DNA of 64,000 bases from Pseudomonas sp. GM79 (GTDB taxonomy: Bacteria; Pseudomonadota; Gammaproteobacteria; Pseudomonadales; Pseudomonadaceae): contig NZ_AKJE01000047.1 in NCBI RefSeq assembly GCF_000282495.1, positions 1 to 64,000 on the forward strand. Direction: 5' to 3'. This document shows positions 9,812 through 22,123 of the stretch, piece after piece. Made by a program: the position numbers and the translations under genes. The first letter of the stretch is position 1. Each line of letters starts with the position of its first letter. The notes below the pieces were generated by a model, which had not been told where the DNA came from, made no database searches, and saw nothing but the letters and a program-made list of their open reading frames with translations.

Positions 9812-11128
9812 TCAGACTTTCTCGCTTTGCACCTGAACGTACAACGAACGCCCGGCACCGAAGCCGGCGATGATCGCGCCGAGGCCGATAACGCCGAAGA
9901 TCCAGCCCACGGCGCTCCAGCCGCCAGTCCAGTCATGTACCACGCCAACCGCGAACGGCCCCATGGACGCCAGGGTGTATCCGAAGCCCTGGGCCATGCT
10001 CGACAGGTTGGCCGCGACATGGGCATCCCGCGAACGCAGCACGATCAGGGTCAACGCCAGGCTGAACGTGGCGCCCTGCCCCAACCCCAGCAGGATCGCC
10101 CAGCCCCACAGGCCATCGATCGGTGCATAAAGGCAACCGAACAGACCGCCGAGGGTCATTGCCATGACGATCACGATCGCCAATCGCTGATCCTTGCCAC
10201 GGGTCGCCAGCCAGGGGGCTGCCAGCGAGCTGATCAACTGGACAATCACCGAACCCGACAGCACCAGACCGGCTTGGGTTGGCGTCAGGCCGCGGCCGAT
10301 CAGAATCGACGGCAGCCAGCCAAACACGATGTAGGCCAAAGACGATTGCAAGCCCATATACAAGGTCACTTGCCAGGCCAGCGGATCACGCAACAGCCCT
10401 CGGACCCGATAGGCAACATGGTGTGCGCCGTGTTTCTGACCGACTTGCGGCAGCCAGAAAATCGCCGCGACCAACGCTGGAACCACCCAGAAACCGAGAC
10501 CCAAGGCCCAGCTTTTGTCGAAATGTTCGCTCAACGGCACCGTCGCCCCAGCCGCCATGGCCGCGCCCAGGCACAGGGCCATGGTGTAGACGCCGGTCAT
10601 GGTGCCGGCCTGTTTCGGGAAATCGCGTTTAACAATGCCAGGCAGCAGCACGCCGATCACCCCGATACTGGCGCCGGCCATCACGCTACCGGCGAACAGG
10701 CCGACCTCGCCGAACGAGCTGCGCAACATGATCCCGCCAGCCAGCATCAGAAGAATCCCCAACACCACCCGTTCGGCACCAAAACGTCGCGCCAGCACGG
10801 GCGCCAAGGGTGCGAACAGACCGAGGCAAAGTACCGGCAAGGTCGTCAGCAACCCGGCCTGGGCAGCCGAGAGCCCCAGCGTCTTCGAGATCTCGCTGAG
10901 CATCGGCGCCATGCTCGACAACGCCGGACGCAGGTTCAGCGCCACCAGAATCAGGCCGAGCAACAGCAGCCATGGCCGCTGAAGGACCGGGTGAGTTTGC
11001 TGGACCTGTTCGTCATCGGCCTCGGCGTCGATCAACAGCTCTTCGAGCTCCGCCGTACGCTTGCGCTCAATGATGCTGCTGTTGCTGGCCTGCTGGGTGG
11101 ACATGGGGTTCTCGGTTTCAAGGTTCAT
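9812..11128 (-). CDS. MFS transporter, CynX/NimT type
   Basis: The 438-residue inner-membrane protein has about 12 hydrophobic segments after a polar N-terminal tail of about 45 residues. The segment LVALNLRPALSSMAPMLSEI is typical of the CynX/NimT (YycB) branch of the major facilitator superfamily. That branch handles cyanate, 2-nitroimidazole and other small solutes. The start at 11128 overlaps the regulator gene by 11 bp and has GAGG 10 bp upstream; ATG 11104 is an alternative. The overlap with a FadR-type regulator suggests local control by its substrate. Confidence 0.85.
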   Translation of the reverse strand: MNLETENPMSTQQASNSSIIERKRTAELEELLIDAEADDEQVQQTHPVLQRPWLLLLGLILVALNLRPALSSMAPMLSEISKTLGLSAAQAGLLTTLPVLCLGLFAPLAPVLARRFGAERVVLGILLMLAGGIMLRSSFGEVGLFAGSVMAGASIGVIGVLLPGIVKRDFPKQAGTMTGVYTMALCLGAAMAAGATVPLSEHFDKSWALGLGFWVVPALVAAIFWLPQVGQKHGAHHVAYRVRGLLRDPLAWQVTLYMGLQSSLAYIVFGWLPSILIGRGLTPTQAGLVLSGSVIVQLISSLAAPWLATRGKDQRLAIVIVMAMTLGGLFGCLYAPIDGLWGWAILLGLGQGATFSLALTLIVLRSRDAHVAANLSSMAQGFGYTLASMGPFAVGVVHDWTGGWSAVGWIFGVIGLGAIIAGFGAGRSLYVQVQSEKV

Positions 11129-11777
11129 TGATCAACTGCCTCGACAGGGCTTTTGCCCGTTCCGGGTCGCGTTGCTCGACGGCCTCGAGCAGTTCGATAT
11201 GGAGGTCGAACACTTCTTGACGTCGGGGGGAAATGTTCAGGGTTTCGCGCAATTGCGCGCCGATGACGCTGGAGAAATAGCGATACAACTCGCTGAGGGT
11301 CGGGTTGTGTGCGGCGTCAACCAAGCGGCGGTGGAACACCAGATCGCAAGCGATATACGTGTCGAGATCGCCGTGGTAGTGACTGCCACTGACGTCCAAC
11401 GCCTCGCGCAATGCGACCAGGTCTTCGTCGGTCCGACGCAACGCAGCCAGGCCGATGGCCTCGACTTCCAGAATGTGCCGAGTCTCCCGGGCTTGCTCGT
11501 GGGAGCAGCGGGACAACGCCTTTATGGTGTCGAGCGGATCGACCACCGCCCGCAGATAGCTGCCGTCGCCCTGACGGATTTCGATCAACCCGGAAAACGC
11601 CAGTACACGCATGGCTTCGCGCACGGTGTTGCGACTGATGCCCAACTCGGCGGACAGCTCGGGTTCGGTAGGTAAACGCTGGCCGACCGTCCATACACCT
11701 TCGGTGATGCGCAAGCGCAACTGATCCAGGGCCTGATCGACCAAGGACCGCTTTATGAGTGGAGAAATTTCTGACAT
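11118..11777 (-). CDS. GntR-family (FadR subfamily) transcriptional regulator
   Basis: The 219-residue product has an N-terminal winged helix-turn-helix (about residues 12-75: GQRLPTEPELSAELGISRNTVREAMRVL, broken here only by its wing RQGDGSYL). A helical FCD effector domain covers about 85-215, with metal-binding His residues in the pattern D...FHRRLV and H. Such proteins usually repress a neighbouring gene until a small acid binds. Start chosen at ATG 11777. It is co-transcribed with the MFS gene and probably autoregulated through the inverted repeat just upstream. Confidence 0.9.
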   Translation of the reverse strand: MSEISPLIKRSLVDQALDQLRLRITEGVWTVGQRLPTEPELSAELGISRNTVREAMRVLAFSGLIEIRQGDGSYLRAVVDPLDTIKALSRCSHEQARETRHILEVEAIGLAALRRTDEDLVALREALDVSGSHYHGDLDTYIACDLVFHRRLVDAAHNPTLSELYRYFSSVIGAQLRETLNISPRRQEVFDLHIELLEAVEQRDPERAKALSRQLINEP

Positions 11778-11789
11778 TGAATTCGCCCT

Positions 11790-11810
11790 TTCATCCAATC
11801 ATAGGATGAA
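11790..11810. promoter_or_regulatory. Candidate operator of the FadR-type regulator
   Basis: The inverted repeat TTCATCC-N7-GGATGAA has 7-bp perfect arms and starts 13 bp upstream of the regulator's ATG. Position and symmetry suit an autoregulatory site. It does not match the classic TNGTNNNACNA FadR core, so the assignment is tentative. Confidence 0.5.
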
Positions 11811-11896
11811 TTTTCTGACATGTTAGTCAGCTACGCGTAGGACGGCAACCGCCTACGTTCAAAGGGCAGGAGAAGGAGCGGGATTTTCGATTAGTC

Positions 11897-11921
11897 AAAA
11901 TTACCCTTTAAGGGTAATTTT
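11897..11921 (+). promoter_or_regulatory. Palindromic operator of mqsRA
   Basis: Perfect 12-bp arms (AAAATTACCCTT / AAGGGTAATTTT) flank one central T, and the palindrome ends 23 bp before the mqsR start. Autoregulated toxin-antitoxin operons normally have such a site, and MqsA-type antitoxins are known to bind palindromes of an ACC...GGT kind. A probable -10 hexamer (TAATTT) lies inside the right arm, so binding would block transcription. Confidence 0.75.
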
Positions 11922-11944
11922 AGGGACAGGGCAAGCGGCTTCTT

Positions 11945-12256
11945 ATGGAAAAGAATACCCCCCACTACGACTTGGCAGTGGTCAAGGCGGAGATTGTCAG
12001 GCTGGGCAGAAAGGCATTCACCCGGCGGGCTCTGGAATCGGGCAATGACATGGGCTTAAACCTCTGCCAAATGATCCAGGCGACCTGCGCACTGGAACGC
12101 CGAATGCTCTTCAAATCCATGACCACCTATGTCGACCACCGGGTCTGGCAAGACGTTTATCACACAACATTTCATGGAATGGAGATTTACATCAAAGTGT
12201 CTTACCGCCCCGGTGGTGGACATCCGGTAGTCTCCTTCAAGGAGAAAAACGTATGA
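11945..12256 (+). CDS. mqsR: MqsR-type mRNA interferase toxin
   Basis: The product is 103 residues (E. coli MqsR has 98). The conserved block LFKSMTTYVDHRVWQDVYH and the end VSFKEK match the MqsR RelE-like ribonuclease family, which cleaves mRNA at GCU/GCN. The residues described as catalytic in E. coli MqsR have clear counterparts: K57, Q69, Y82 and K99. The toxin should therefore be active. The toxin gene comes first, as in E. coli. The stop overlaps the antitoxin start by 4 bp (ATGA). The pair is AT-richer than its neighbours, which suggests horizontal gain. Confidence 0.93.
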   Translation: MEKNTPHYDLAVVKAEIVRLGRKAFTRRALESGNDMGLNLCQMIQATCALERRMLFKSMTTYVDHRVWQDVYHTTFHGMEIYIKVSYRPGGGHPVVSFKEKNV

Positions 12257-12741
12257 GAACGCAGCAATGCGTCAACTGCGGTACTCACGATGGAATGGGG
12301 CACTTTGAAGGGCGCACCCTCTCCGTCAATTACAAACAAATGTCTCGATTTGTTAACAATCTTGCGGGCTGGGAATGCAGAGTTTGTGGGGAAATCGAAT
12401 TCGATCATGACACCGACAGCGCTGACCGTTATTCGGAAGCAGGCGATCAATTGCTCAAGGACTGCTTGCAACTGATCGGCTCCGAGATAAAGCGCATCCG
12501 TCGTAAACTCCACCTTACGCAAAAAAACGCAGTGCAGTTGCTGTCCGGCGGTGGGAACAATGCTTTTTCGCGGTATGAACGAGGCGAGCTACCTGCGCCA
12601 AAACCGTTACTCACACTAATGCAGCTATTGGATCGTCATCCCTATTTGCTGGCTGAAATTCAGGTCTTGAACGAAGGTGCCGCCCTCAAACAACTATTGG
12701 CCGCTCGCCATCCGGAACCGGAGGCAGAGCTCACCTCCTGA
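12253..12741 (+). CDS. mqsA: MqsA-type antitoxin and repressor
   Basis: The product is 162 residues, about 30 longer than E. coli MqsA. An N-terminal zinc module carries C6-x2-C9 and C42-x2-C45. A C-terminal Xre-type helix-turn-helix covers about 78-135, with the block RKLHLTQKNAVQL and GGGNNAFSRYERGE. N103 and R107 correspond to the DNA-reading Asn and Arg of E. coli MqsA. It should neutralise MqsR and repress the operon through the palindrome at 11897-11921. The extra C-terminal tail (residues 140-162) has no known role. Confidence 0.93.
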   Translation: MRTQQCVNCGTHDGMGHFEGRTLSVNYKQMSRFVNNLAGWECRVCGEIEFDHDTDSADRYSEAGDQLLKDCLQLIGSEIKRIRRKLHLTQKNAVQLLSGGGNNAFSRYERGELPAPKPLLTLMQLLDRHPYLLAEIQVLNEGAALKQLLAARHPEPEAELTS

Positions 12742-12756
12742 CCCCATACGCAGAAC

Positions 12757-12790
12757 AAAAATAAACCCGGAACACTGTCCGGGTTTATTT
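12757..12790. terminator. Bidirectional terminator between mqsA and aapP
   Basis: A 13-bp stem (AAATAAACCCGGA / TCCGGGTTTATTT) with a 6-base loop separates two convergent genes. The T-rich tail is stronger on the minus strand, so it probably serves mainly the aap operon. Confidence 0.85.
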
Positions 12791-12806
12791 CACTGCCAAG
12801 CGCCAA

Positions 12807-13571
12807 TCAATGCAGGATCTGGCTCAAGAACAGCTTCGTCCGCTCATTCTGCGGGTTGTCGAAGAAGTCGTTTGGCGCAGCCTGTTCGACGATTTCACCC
12901 TTGTCCATGAAGATCACGCGGTTGGCCACGGTACGGGCGAAGCCCATTTCGTGGGTCACGCAGAGCATGGTCATGCCGTCTTCGGCCAAGCCGATCATGG
13001 TGTCCAGAACCTCTTTCACCATCTCGGGGTCAAGTGCTGAAGTCGGTTCGTCGAACAGCATGATTTTTGGTTTCATGCACAGGGCACGGGCAATCGCCAC
13101 ACGCTGTTGCTGACCGCCAGACAGTTGCCCCGGGTATTTATGCGCCTGCTCCGGAATGCGTACGCGCTCCAGGTAATGCATGGCGATTTCCTCGGCCTTG
13201 CGCTTGGGCATCTTGCGTACCCACATTGGCGCCAGGGTGCAGTTCTGCAGGATGGTCAAGTGCGGGAACAGGTTGAAGTGCTGGAACACCATGCCGACTT
13301 CACGGCGGATCGCTTCGATCTGCTTGAGGTCGTTGGTCAGCTCCACGCCATCGACCACGATGCGGCCCTGCTGGTGTTCTTCCAGACGATTGAGGCAACG
13401 GATGGTGGTGGATTTGCCGGAACCCGACGGGCCGCACAAAACGATACGCTCGCCTTGCTTGACGTTCAGGTTGATGTCTTTCAACACGTGGAACTGGCCA
13501 TACCACTTGTTCACGCCCTGCATCTGAATAATGCCTTCAGGGCTCACAGGCTTTTTGATTGCTTCGCTCAT
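12807..13571 (-). CDS. aapP: L-amino acid ABC transporter, ATP-binding subunit
   Basis: The 254-residue ABC ATPase belongs to the polar amino-acid uptake family. Walker A is GPSGSGKS at 47-54, the signature is LSGGQQQR, and Walker B is [13 protein letters not shown] chose the ATG at 13571; the longer frame runs into aapM. It energises import of amino acids together with AapQ and AapM. It is the last gene of the aapJQMP operon and starts 10 bp after the aapM stop. Confidence 0.93.
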   Translation of the reverse strand: MSEAIKKPVSPEGIIQMQGVNKWYGQFHVLKDINLNVKQGERIVLCGPSGSGKSTTIRCLNRLEEHQQGRIVVDGVELTNDLKQIEAIRREVGMVFQHFNLFPHLTILQNCTLAPMWVRKMPKRKAEEIAMHYLERVRIPEQAHKYPGQLSGGQQQRVAIARALCMKPKIMLFDEPTSALDPEMVKEVLDTMIGLAEDGMTMLCVTHEMGFARTVANRVIFMDKGEIVEQAAPNDFFDNPQNERTKLFLSQILH

Positions 13572-13581
13572 TACAGAACTC

Positions 13582-14679
13582 CTAACGCTTGTGGCCAGTG
13601 TCGAGCTTGCGTTCCAGATGCATGGAATAGCGCGACATACCAAAACAGAAAATCCAGAACACCAGGGCCGCGAACACATAGCCTTCAGTGGCCATGCCCA
13701 GCCATTTCGGGTCGGCGGCGGCTTGCTTGACGCTGTTGAGCAGATCGAACAGACCGATGATGATCACCAGGCTCGTATCCTTAAACAGCGCAATGAAGGT
13801 ATTGACGATGCCAGGGATCACCAGCTTCAGGGCTTGCGGCAGAATCACCAGGCCCATGCTGCGCCAGTATCCGAGGCCCATCGCTGCAGCCGCTTCGTAC
13901 TGACCTTTGGGGATCGCTTGCAGACCGCCACGCACCACTTCAGCGATGTAGGCCGACTGGAACAGGATCACACCAATGAGCGCGCGCAGCAGTTTGTCGA
14001 AGTTCATGCCTTCGGGCAGGAACAACGGCAACATCACCGAAGACATGAACAGCACCGTGATCAACGGCACGCCGCGCCAGAATTCGATGAAGGTCACGCA
14101 GACCACGCGAATCGCCGGCATGTTCGAACGCCGGCCCAGGGCAAGAACGATACCCAGCGGCAGTGCGCCGACGATACCGACGGTAGCGATCACCAGGGTC
14201 AGCATCAGGCCGCCCCACTGGCTGGTCGCCACTTCGGTCAGACCGAACCATCCACCGTGCAACAAGACGTAGGAAATGATCGGATAGAGCACCAGAAAGC
14301 TCAGGCCGTAGATTGCCTTGTGTGGAACGCGTGCGATGAACAACGGCGCCACGCCAATCACCGCCAGCCACACGGTCAGGTCTACGCGCCAGCGCAGGTC
14401 TGTCGGGTAGTAACCGTACATGAACTGGCCGAAGCGCTGCTGGATGAACACCCAGCAGGCGCCGTCCTTGGTGCAATCGGCGCGAGTAGTGCCGACCCAG
14501 TTGGCATCGAGAATCGCCCAGCTCACGACAGGCGGAACTATCAGGTAAATCAGATAGAACGCGAACAGTGTCAGCAGGGTGTTGATCCAGCTGGAGAACA
14601 TGTGCGCCCGCATCCACGCCACGACACCGATGCTGCTGCTCGGTGGTGGCATATCGGGTTTGAAAGTATGAGTCGTCAT
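13582..14679 (-). CDS. aapM: L-amino acid ABC transporter permease AapM
   Basis: The 365-residue inner-membrane permease is of the HisM family. It has the large insertion after the first membrane segment that is typical of AapM/YhdY. The EAA-like loop reads [26 protein letters not shown]. It pairs with AapQ to form the membrane channel and sits 10 bp downstream of it. The substrate is probably a broad range of polar amino acids, by analogy with the Rhizobium Aap system. Confidence 0.93.
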   Translation of the reverse strand: MTTHTFKPDMPPPSSSIGVVAWMRAHMFSSWINTLLTLFAFYLIYLIVPPVVSWAILDANWVGTTRADCTKDGACWVFIQQRFGQFMYGYYPTDLRWRVDLTVWLAVIGVAPLFIARVPHKAIYGLSFLVLYPIISYVLLHGGWFGLTEVATSQWGGLMLTLVIATVGIVGALPLGIVLALGRRSNMPAIRVVCVTFIEFWRGVPLITVLFMSSVMLPLFLPEGMNFDKLLRALIGVILFQSAYIAEVVRGGLQAIPKGQYEAAAAMGLGYWRSMGLVILPQALKLVIPGIVNTFIALFKDTSLVIIIGLFDLLNSVKQAAADPKWLGMATEGYVFAALVFWIFCFGMSRYSMHLERKLDTGHKR

Positions 14680-14689
14680 GCGCTTTTCC

Positions 14690-15871
14690 TTACCGCTCGA
14701 TCAGCGCAATGCGCTTGTTGTACCAGTTCATCAGCAGGGAAATGCTGATACTGATCGCCAGGTACACGCTCATGGTGATGGCAATGACTTCGATCGCCTG
14801 CCCGGTCTGGTTCAGCACCGTACCGGCAAACAACGACACCATCTCCGGATAACCGATACCGGCCGCCAGCGAGGAGTTTTTCGCCAGGTTCAGGTATTGG
14901 CTGGTCAGCGGTGGAATGATCACGCGCAGGGCTTGCGGGATGATCACCTTGCGCAGGGTCGGACCGTTGCGCAATCCCAACGAGTGGGCCGCTTCGGTCT
15001 GGCCGTGGCTGACCGACTTGATACCCGAACGCACGATTTCGGCGATGAACGCTGCGGTGTACACCGTCAGGGCCAGGGTCAGCGCCAGCAGTTCCGGGAT
15101 CAGCACCCAGCCACCGACGAAGTTGAAGCCCTTGAGCTCCGGCATTTCCCAGTGCAGTGGCGCGCCGAAGATCAAGGCACACAGCGCAGGGATCAGCAGG
15201 AACAGCGCCAGGCCTGCCCAGAATTTATGGAACGGTACGCCGGTCGCTTCGAAACGTTTGGTCGCCCAGCGGCTCATCAGCACGATCGCGACGATAGCCA
15301 CGACGATGCTCGCCACAAATGGCCAGAAACCGTCTGCCGCCAACGCTGCGGGCATGTTCAGGCCGCGGCTGCTGACGAAGAAGGTGTCGCCGAAGTTATG
15401 GCTGTTGCGTGGCCCCGGCATGGTCAGGAACACGGCGAAGTACCAGAACAGGATTTGCAGCAACGGCGGAATGTTACGGAAGACCTCTACATACACCGTC
15501 GCCAGCTTGGCAATGATCCAGTTCTTAGACAGCCGTGCCACACCGACGATGAAACCGAGGATCGTCGCCAGGATTACACCGATAAAGGTGACCAGCAGGG
15601 TGTTGAGCAAACCGATGACGAACACACGGGCATAGCTGTCCGATTCGGTGTAGTCGATCAGGTGCTGAGCGATGCCGAAACCGGCACTGCGCTCAAGAAA
15701 GTCGAAACCCGAGGTAATGCCCCGGTGCTGAAGGTTGGTTTGCGTGTTGTCGAACAGGTACCAACCCATCCCGACCACGGCGACAACCGTGATGATCTGA
15801 AACAGCCACGCACGCACTCGTGGATCGCTGAGGCTGAGCCTCTGCTTAGGTGCGCCGATTGAATTTTGCAT
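14690..15871 (-). CDS. aapQ: L-amino acid ABC transporter permease AapQ
   Basis: The 393-residue HisM-family permease has about 8 hydrophobic segments. Its EAA loop reads EIVRSGIKSVSHGQTEAAHSLGLRNG. The first periplasmic region (about residues 40-85) and the long insertion after VFRNIPPLLQ match AapQ/YhdX. It forms a heterodimer with AapM. A stem-loop in the 65-bp gap to aapJ may lower its expression relative to the binding protein. Confidence 0.93.
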   Translation of the reverse strand: MQNSIGAPKQRLSLSDPRVRAWLFQIITVVAVVGMGWYLFDNTQTNLQHRGITSGFDFLERSAGFGIAQHLIDYTESDSYARVFVIGLLNTLLVTFIGVILATILGFIVGVARLSKNWIIAKLATVYVEVFRNIPPLLQILFWYFAVFLTMPGPRNSHNFGDTFFVSSRGLNMPAALAADGFWPFVASIVVAIVAIVLMSRWATKRFEATGVPFHKFWAGLALFLLIPALCALIFGAPLHWEMPELKGFNFVGGWVLIPELLALTLALTVYTAAFIAEIVRSGIKSVSHGQTEAAHSLGLRNGPTLRKVIIPQALRVIIPPLTSQYLNLAKNSSLAAGIGYPEMVSLFAGTVLNQTGQAIEVIAITMSVYLAISISISLLMNWYNKRIALIER

Positions 15872-15901
15872 GAAGTGCCCCGGAAATAATGGAACAGAAC
15901 A

Positions 15902-15929
15902 TCACCCGGTGGTTGGCCCACCGGGTGAT
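15902..15929 (-). terminator. Stem-loop between aapJ and aapQ
   Basis: An 11-bp stem (TCACCCGGTGG / CCACCGGGTGA) has a loop of about 6 bases and no T-run. Hairpins at this position in binding-protein operons usually stabilise the binding-protein mRNA and weaken read-through. I read it as that kind of element rather than a full terminator. Confidence 0.65.
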
Positions 15930-15936
15930 AGAACCA

Positions 15937-16968
15937 TCAGCGCACTGGTGGTGCGTATTGAATGCCGCCAGCGTTCCACAGCGCGTTCAGGCCGCGGTCG
16001 ATTTGCAGCGGAGTATCCTTGCCGAGGTTGCGCTCGAACATCTCGCCATAGTTGCCGACTTGCTTGACGATCTTCACGACCCAGTCTTTCGGCAGTTTCA
16101 GGTCTTTACCGTATTCACCGTCAGCGCCCAGCATACGAGCGACGTCAGGGTTCTTGGTGGACTTGGCTTCGGCTTCGACGTTCTTCGAAGTCACGCCTGC
16201 TTCTTCAGCATTGAGCAGGGCGTAGCCAGTCCAACGCACGATGGCCAGCCACTCGTCATCGCCATTACGCACGACCGGGCCCAGGGGCTCCTTGGAAATG
16301 GTTTCCGGCAGAACCACGTAGTCCTTCGGCGAAGCCAGCTTGCTGCGCTGGGCGAACAGCTGGGACTTGTCGGAGGTCAGCACGTCGCAACGACCGGATT
16401 CCAGCGACTTGGCGCTTTCATCGGAGGTGTCGAAAGTGATCGGGGTGTATTTCAGGCCATTGGCGCGGAAGTAGTCGGAGACGTTCAGCTCAGTGGTGGT
16501 ACCGGCCTGGATGCAGATGGTTGCACCGTCCAGTTCCTTGGCACTTTTCACGCCCAGCTTGTTGTTAGCCAGGAAGCCGATGCCGTCGTAGTAGGTGATG
16601 AAGCCTGGAAACTTCAAGCCCATGCCCGCGTCACGAGAGCTGGTCATGGTGGAGTTGCGCGACAGCACGTCGATTTCGCCGGATTGCAGAGCAGTGAAAC
16701 GCTCCTTGGCATTCAACTGGCTGAATTTGACCTTGGTCGCGTCGCCGAATACGGCAGCGGCCACAGCGCGGCAGAAGTCAGCATCGATACCAACGATCTT
16801 GCCGGTAGAGTCCGGAACCGAGAAGCCCGGCAGACCATCACTTACGCCGCACTGTACGAAACCTTTCTTCTGCACTGCATCCAGGGTTGCACCCGCCTGA
16901 GCGAACCCACTGACACCGAGTACTGCGGCTGCAGTCACGATGGCCAGGGTGGATTTCAACATCTTCAT
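15937..16968 (-). CDS. aapJ: L-amino acid ABC transporter periplasmic binding protein
   Basis: The 343-residue protein has a Sec signal peptide (residues 1-25, ending FAQA). The mature N-terminus starts GATLDAVQKKGFVQCGVSDG and continues DADFCRAVAAAVFGDATKVKF, as in AapJ/YhdW general amino-acid binding proteins. It captures amino acids in the periplasm and delivers them to AapQM. The first ATG (16968) has GGAGG 5 bp upstream, which decides the start against the ATG 6 bp downstream. First gene of aapJQMP. Confidence 0.93.
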   Translation of the reverse strand: MKMLKSTLAIVTAAAVLGVSGFAQAGATLDAVQKKGFVQCGVSDGLPGFSVPDSTGKIVGIDADFCRAVAAAVFGDATKVKFSQLNAKERFTALQSGEIDVLSRNSTMTSSRDAGMGLKFPGFITYYDGIGFLANNKLGVKSAKELDGATICIQAGTTTELNVSDYFRANGLKYTPITFDTSDESAKSLESGRCDVLTSDKSQLFAQRSKLASPKDYVVLPETISKEPLGPVVRNGDDEWLAIVRWTGYALLNAEEAGVTSKNVEAEAKSTKNPDVARMLGADGEYGKDLKLPKDWVVKIVKQVGNYGEMFERNLGKDTPLQIDRGLNALWNAGGIQYAPPVR

Positions 16969-18094
<1,126 letters not shown>

Positions 18095-18179
18095 AAGCTA
18101 CCCATTGATCCATCCCACTACGCCGCGTCCGATTCTTGCATTACACTGGCCGGCGTATATTCCTTAACCAATTGATGAG

Positions 18180-19667
18180 ATGACCGTGCTCAAAGCACTC
18201 AAGAAAATGTTCGGTAAAAGCGAGACTGAGCAGCTCGCGCCAGTCTCCAGCGCTCCTTCTCATACCCCCAGCCACCGCACCGACGGTAATCAGCCTGGCC
18301 GGACCGCAACCGTAGCGGCACCGAAGCACGAGCCGGTGACCACACCGACCGCCCCCACAGCCGAGCCCATCGCCTCTGAGCAGCCGCGCAGCGAAGCCCC
18401 GAAACCGGCAAAACCGCGTCGCGAACCCAAGCCAAAAGCGCCGGTTATTCCCTGGAAACTCGAAGACTTCGTCGTAGAGCCCCAGGAAGGCAAAACCCGC
18501 TTCCACGATTTCAAACTCGCCCCCGAACTGATGCACGCAATTCAGGACCTGGGCTTCCCCTATTGCACGCCGATCCAGGCACAGGTGCTTGGCTTCACCC
18601 TCGCGGGCAAAGACGCCATCGGTCGCGCCCAGACCGGCACTGGCAAAACCGCCGCGTTCCTGATTTCGATCATCACTCAGCTGCTGCAAACCCCGCCGCC
18701 CAAAGAGCGCTACATGGGTGAACCGCGAGCACTGATCATCGCCCCGACCCGGGAACTGGTGGTACAGATCGCCAAGGACGCAGCCGACCTGACCAAGTAC
18801 ACCGGCCTTAACGTCATGACATTTGTCGGCGGCATGGACTTCGACAAGCAACTCAAGCACCTCGAAGCCCGTCACTGCGACATCCTCGTGGCCACTCCGG
18901 GCCGTTTGCTCGACTTCAACCAGCGCGGCGACGTGCATCTGGACATGGTCGAAGTGATGGTGCTGGACGAAGCCGACCGGATGCTCGACATGGGTTTCAT
19001 CCCGCAAGTGCGTCAGATCATTCGCCAGACTCCGCCGAAGAACGAGCGCCAGACGCTGCTGTTCTCCGCGACCTTCACCGAAGACGTGATGAACCTCGCC
19101 AAGCAATGGACCACCGACCCGTCGATCGTCGAGATCGAAGCGCAGAACGTGGCCAGCGAAAACGTCGAGCAACACATCTATGCGGTGGCCGGTGCCGACA
19201 AATACAAACTGCTCTACAACCTGGTCAACGATAACGGCTGGGAACGGGTCATGGTCTTCGCCAACCGCAAGGACGAAGTGCGGCGCATCGAAGAACGCCT
19301 GGTACGTGATGGCGTCAATGCGGCGCAACTGTCGGGCGATGTGCCGCAGCACAAGCGCATCAAGACCCTGGAAGGTTTCCGCGAAGGCAAGATCCGCGTG
19401 CTGGTGGCCACCGATGTGGCCGGTCGCGGCATTCACATTGACGGCATCAGCCACGTGATCAACTTCACCCTGCCGGAAGTCCCGGACGACTACGTGCACC
19501 GCATCGGTCGTACCGGCCGTGCCGGCGCGGATGGCGTGTCCATCAGTTTTGCCGGTGAAGACGACTCCTACCAGCTACCGTCCATCGAGGCGTTGCTGGG
19601 TCGCAAGATCAGTTGTGAAACGCCACCGACGCATCTGCTGCGGGCGGTTGAGCGCAAGCGCCCGTAA
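18180..19667 (+). CDS. rhlB: ATP-dependent RNA helicase RhlB (DEAD box)
   Basis: The 495-residue DEAD-box helicase has a variable Ala/Pro/Lys-rich N-terminal extension (about residues 1-95). The Q motif, AQTGTGKT (motif I), [19 protein letters not shown] (motif II) and SATF (motif III) follow, ending with [10 protein letters not shown] (motif VI). It unwinds RNA and in related bacteria works with the RNA degradosome. The ATG at 18180 is used; a GTG two codons later is also possible. Gene order estB-rhlB-dau resembles P. aeruginosa. Confidence 0.95.
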   Translation: MTVLKALKKMFGKSETEQLAPVSSAPSHTPSHRTDGNQPGRTATVAAPKHEPVTTPTAPTAEPIASEQPRSEAPKPAKPRREPKPKAPVIPWKLEDFVVEPQEGKTRFHDFKLAPELMHAIQDLGFPYCTPIQAQVLGFTLAGKDAIGRAQTGTGKTAAFLISIITQLLQTPPPKERYMGEPRALIIAPTRELVVQIAKDAADLTKYTGLNVMTFVGGMDFDKQLKHLEARHCDILVATPGRLLDFNQRGDVHLDMVEVMVLDEADRMLDMGFIPQVRQIIRQTPPKNERQTLLFSATFTEDVMNLAKQWTTDPSIVEIEAQNVASENVEQHIYAVAGADKYKLLYNLVNDNGWERVMVFANRKDEVRRIEERLVRDGVNAAQLSGDVPQHKRIKTLEGFREGKIRVLVATDVAGRGIHIDGISHVINFTLPEVPDDYVHRIGRTGRAGADGVSISFAGEDDSYQLPSIEALLGRKISCETPPTHLLRAVERKRP

Positions 19668-19685
19668 CTCGGGCCTTTCAGAAAG

Positions 19686-19718
19686 AGGCGCAGCCGGCAA
19701 CGGACTGCGCTTTTTTTT
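19686..19718 (+). terminator. Intrinsic terminator after rhlB
   Basis: The stem GCGCAG / CTGCGC has an 11-base loop containing a small CCG/CGG pair and is followed by T8. Confidence 0.88.
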
Positions 19719-19741
19719 CGTCCGGCTTTTTTCAACAGGAC

Positions 19742-19773
19742 TTGCTAGAGACAACTAAAAGTCCATAATGGAC
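19742..19773 (+). promoter_or_regulatory. dauB promoter with overlapping palindromic operator
   Basis: A sigma-70-like promoter reads TTGCTA (19742-19747), 16 bp, then CATAAT (19764-19769). Overlapping the -10 is the palindrome GTCCATAATGGAC (19761-19773) inside the 16-mer AAAAGTCCATAATGGA (19757-19772). A 14/16 match to that 16-mer lies upstream of the binding-protein gene at 23749-23764. A repressor, most simply DauR, is the likely reader; this is inference. Confidence 0.55.
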
Positions 19774-19806
19774 AAATTAGTTTACTTTCAGCGCCCGGAG
19801 CCGACC

Positions 19807-22031
<2,225 letters not shown>

Positions 22032-22123
22032 TCCTGCCCGTCAGGTGACGTGTCCACACGATTGCGGCAAACTTCCAGTGCCCATTTTTAACGGGGCACT
22101 GACGCTGCCTGGAGTTCCACTGT

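Noticed and set aside
9188..11131. 647-codon plus-strand frame
   Set aside because: It is antisense to the NTF2-like and MFS genes, with His/Gln/Arg-rich low-complexity content typical of a shadow frame.
11822..12800. mqsRA as part of a larger genomic island
   Set aside because: No integrase, tRNA, attachment repeats or other foreign-looking genes are present on either side; only the two-gene module differs.
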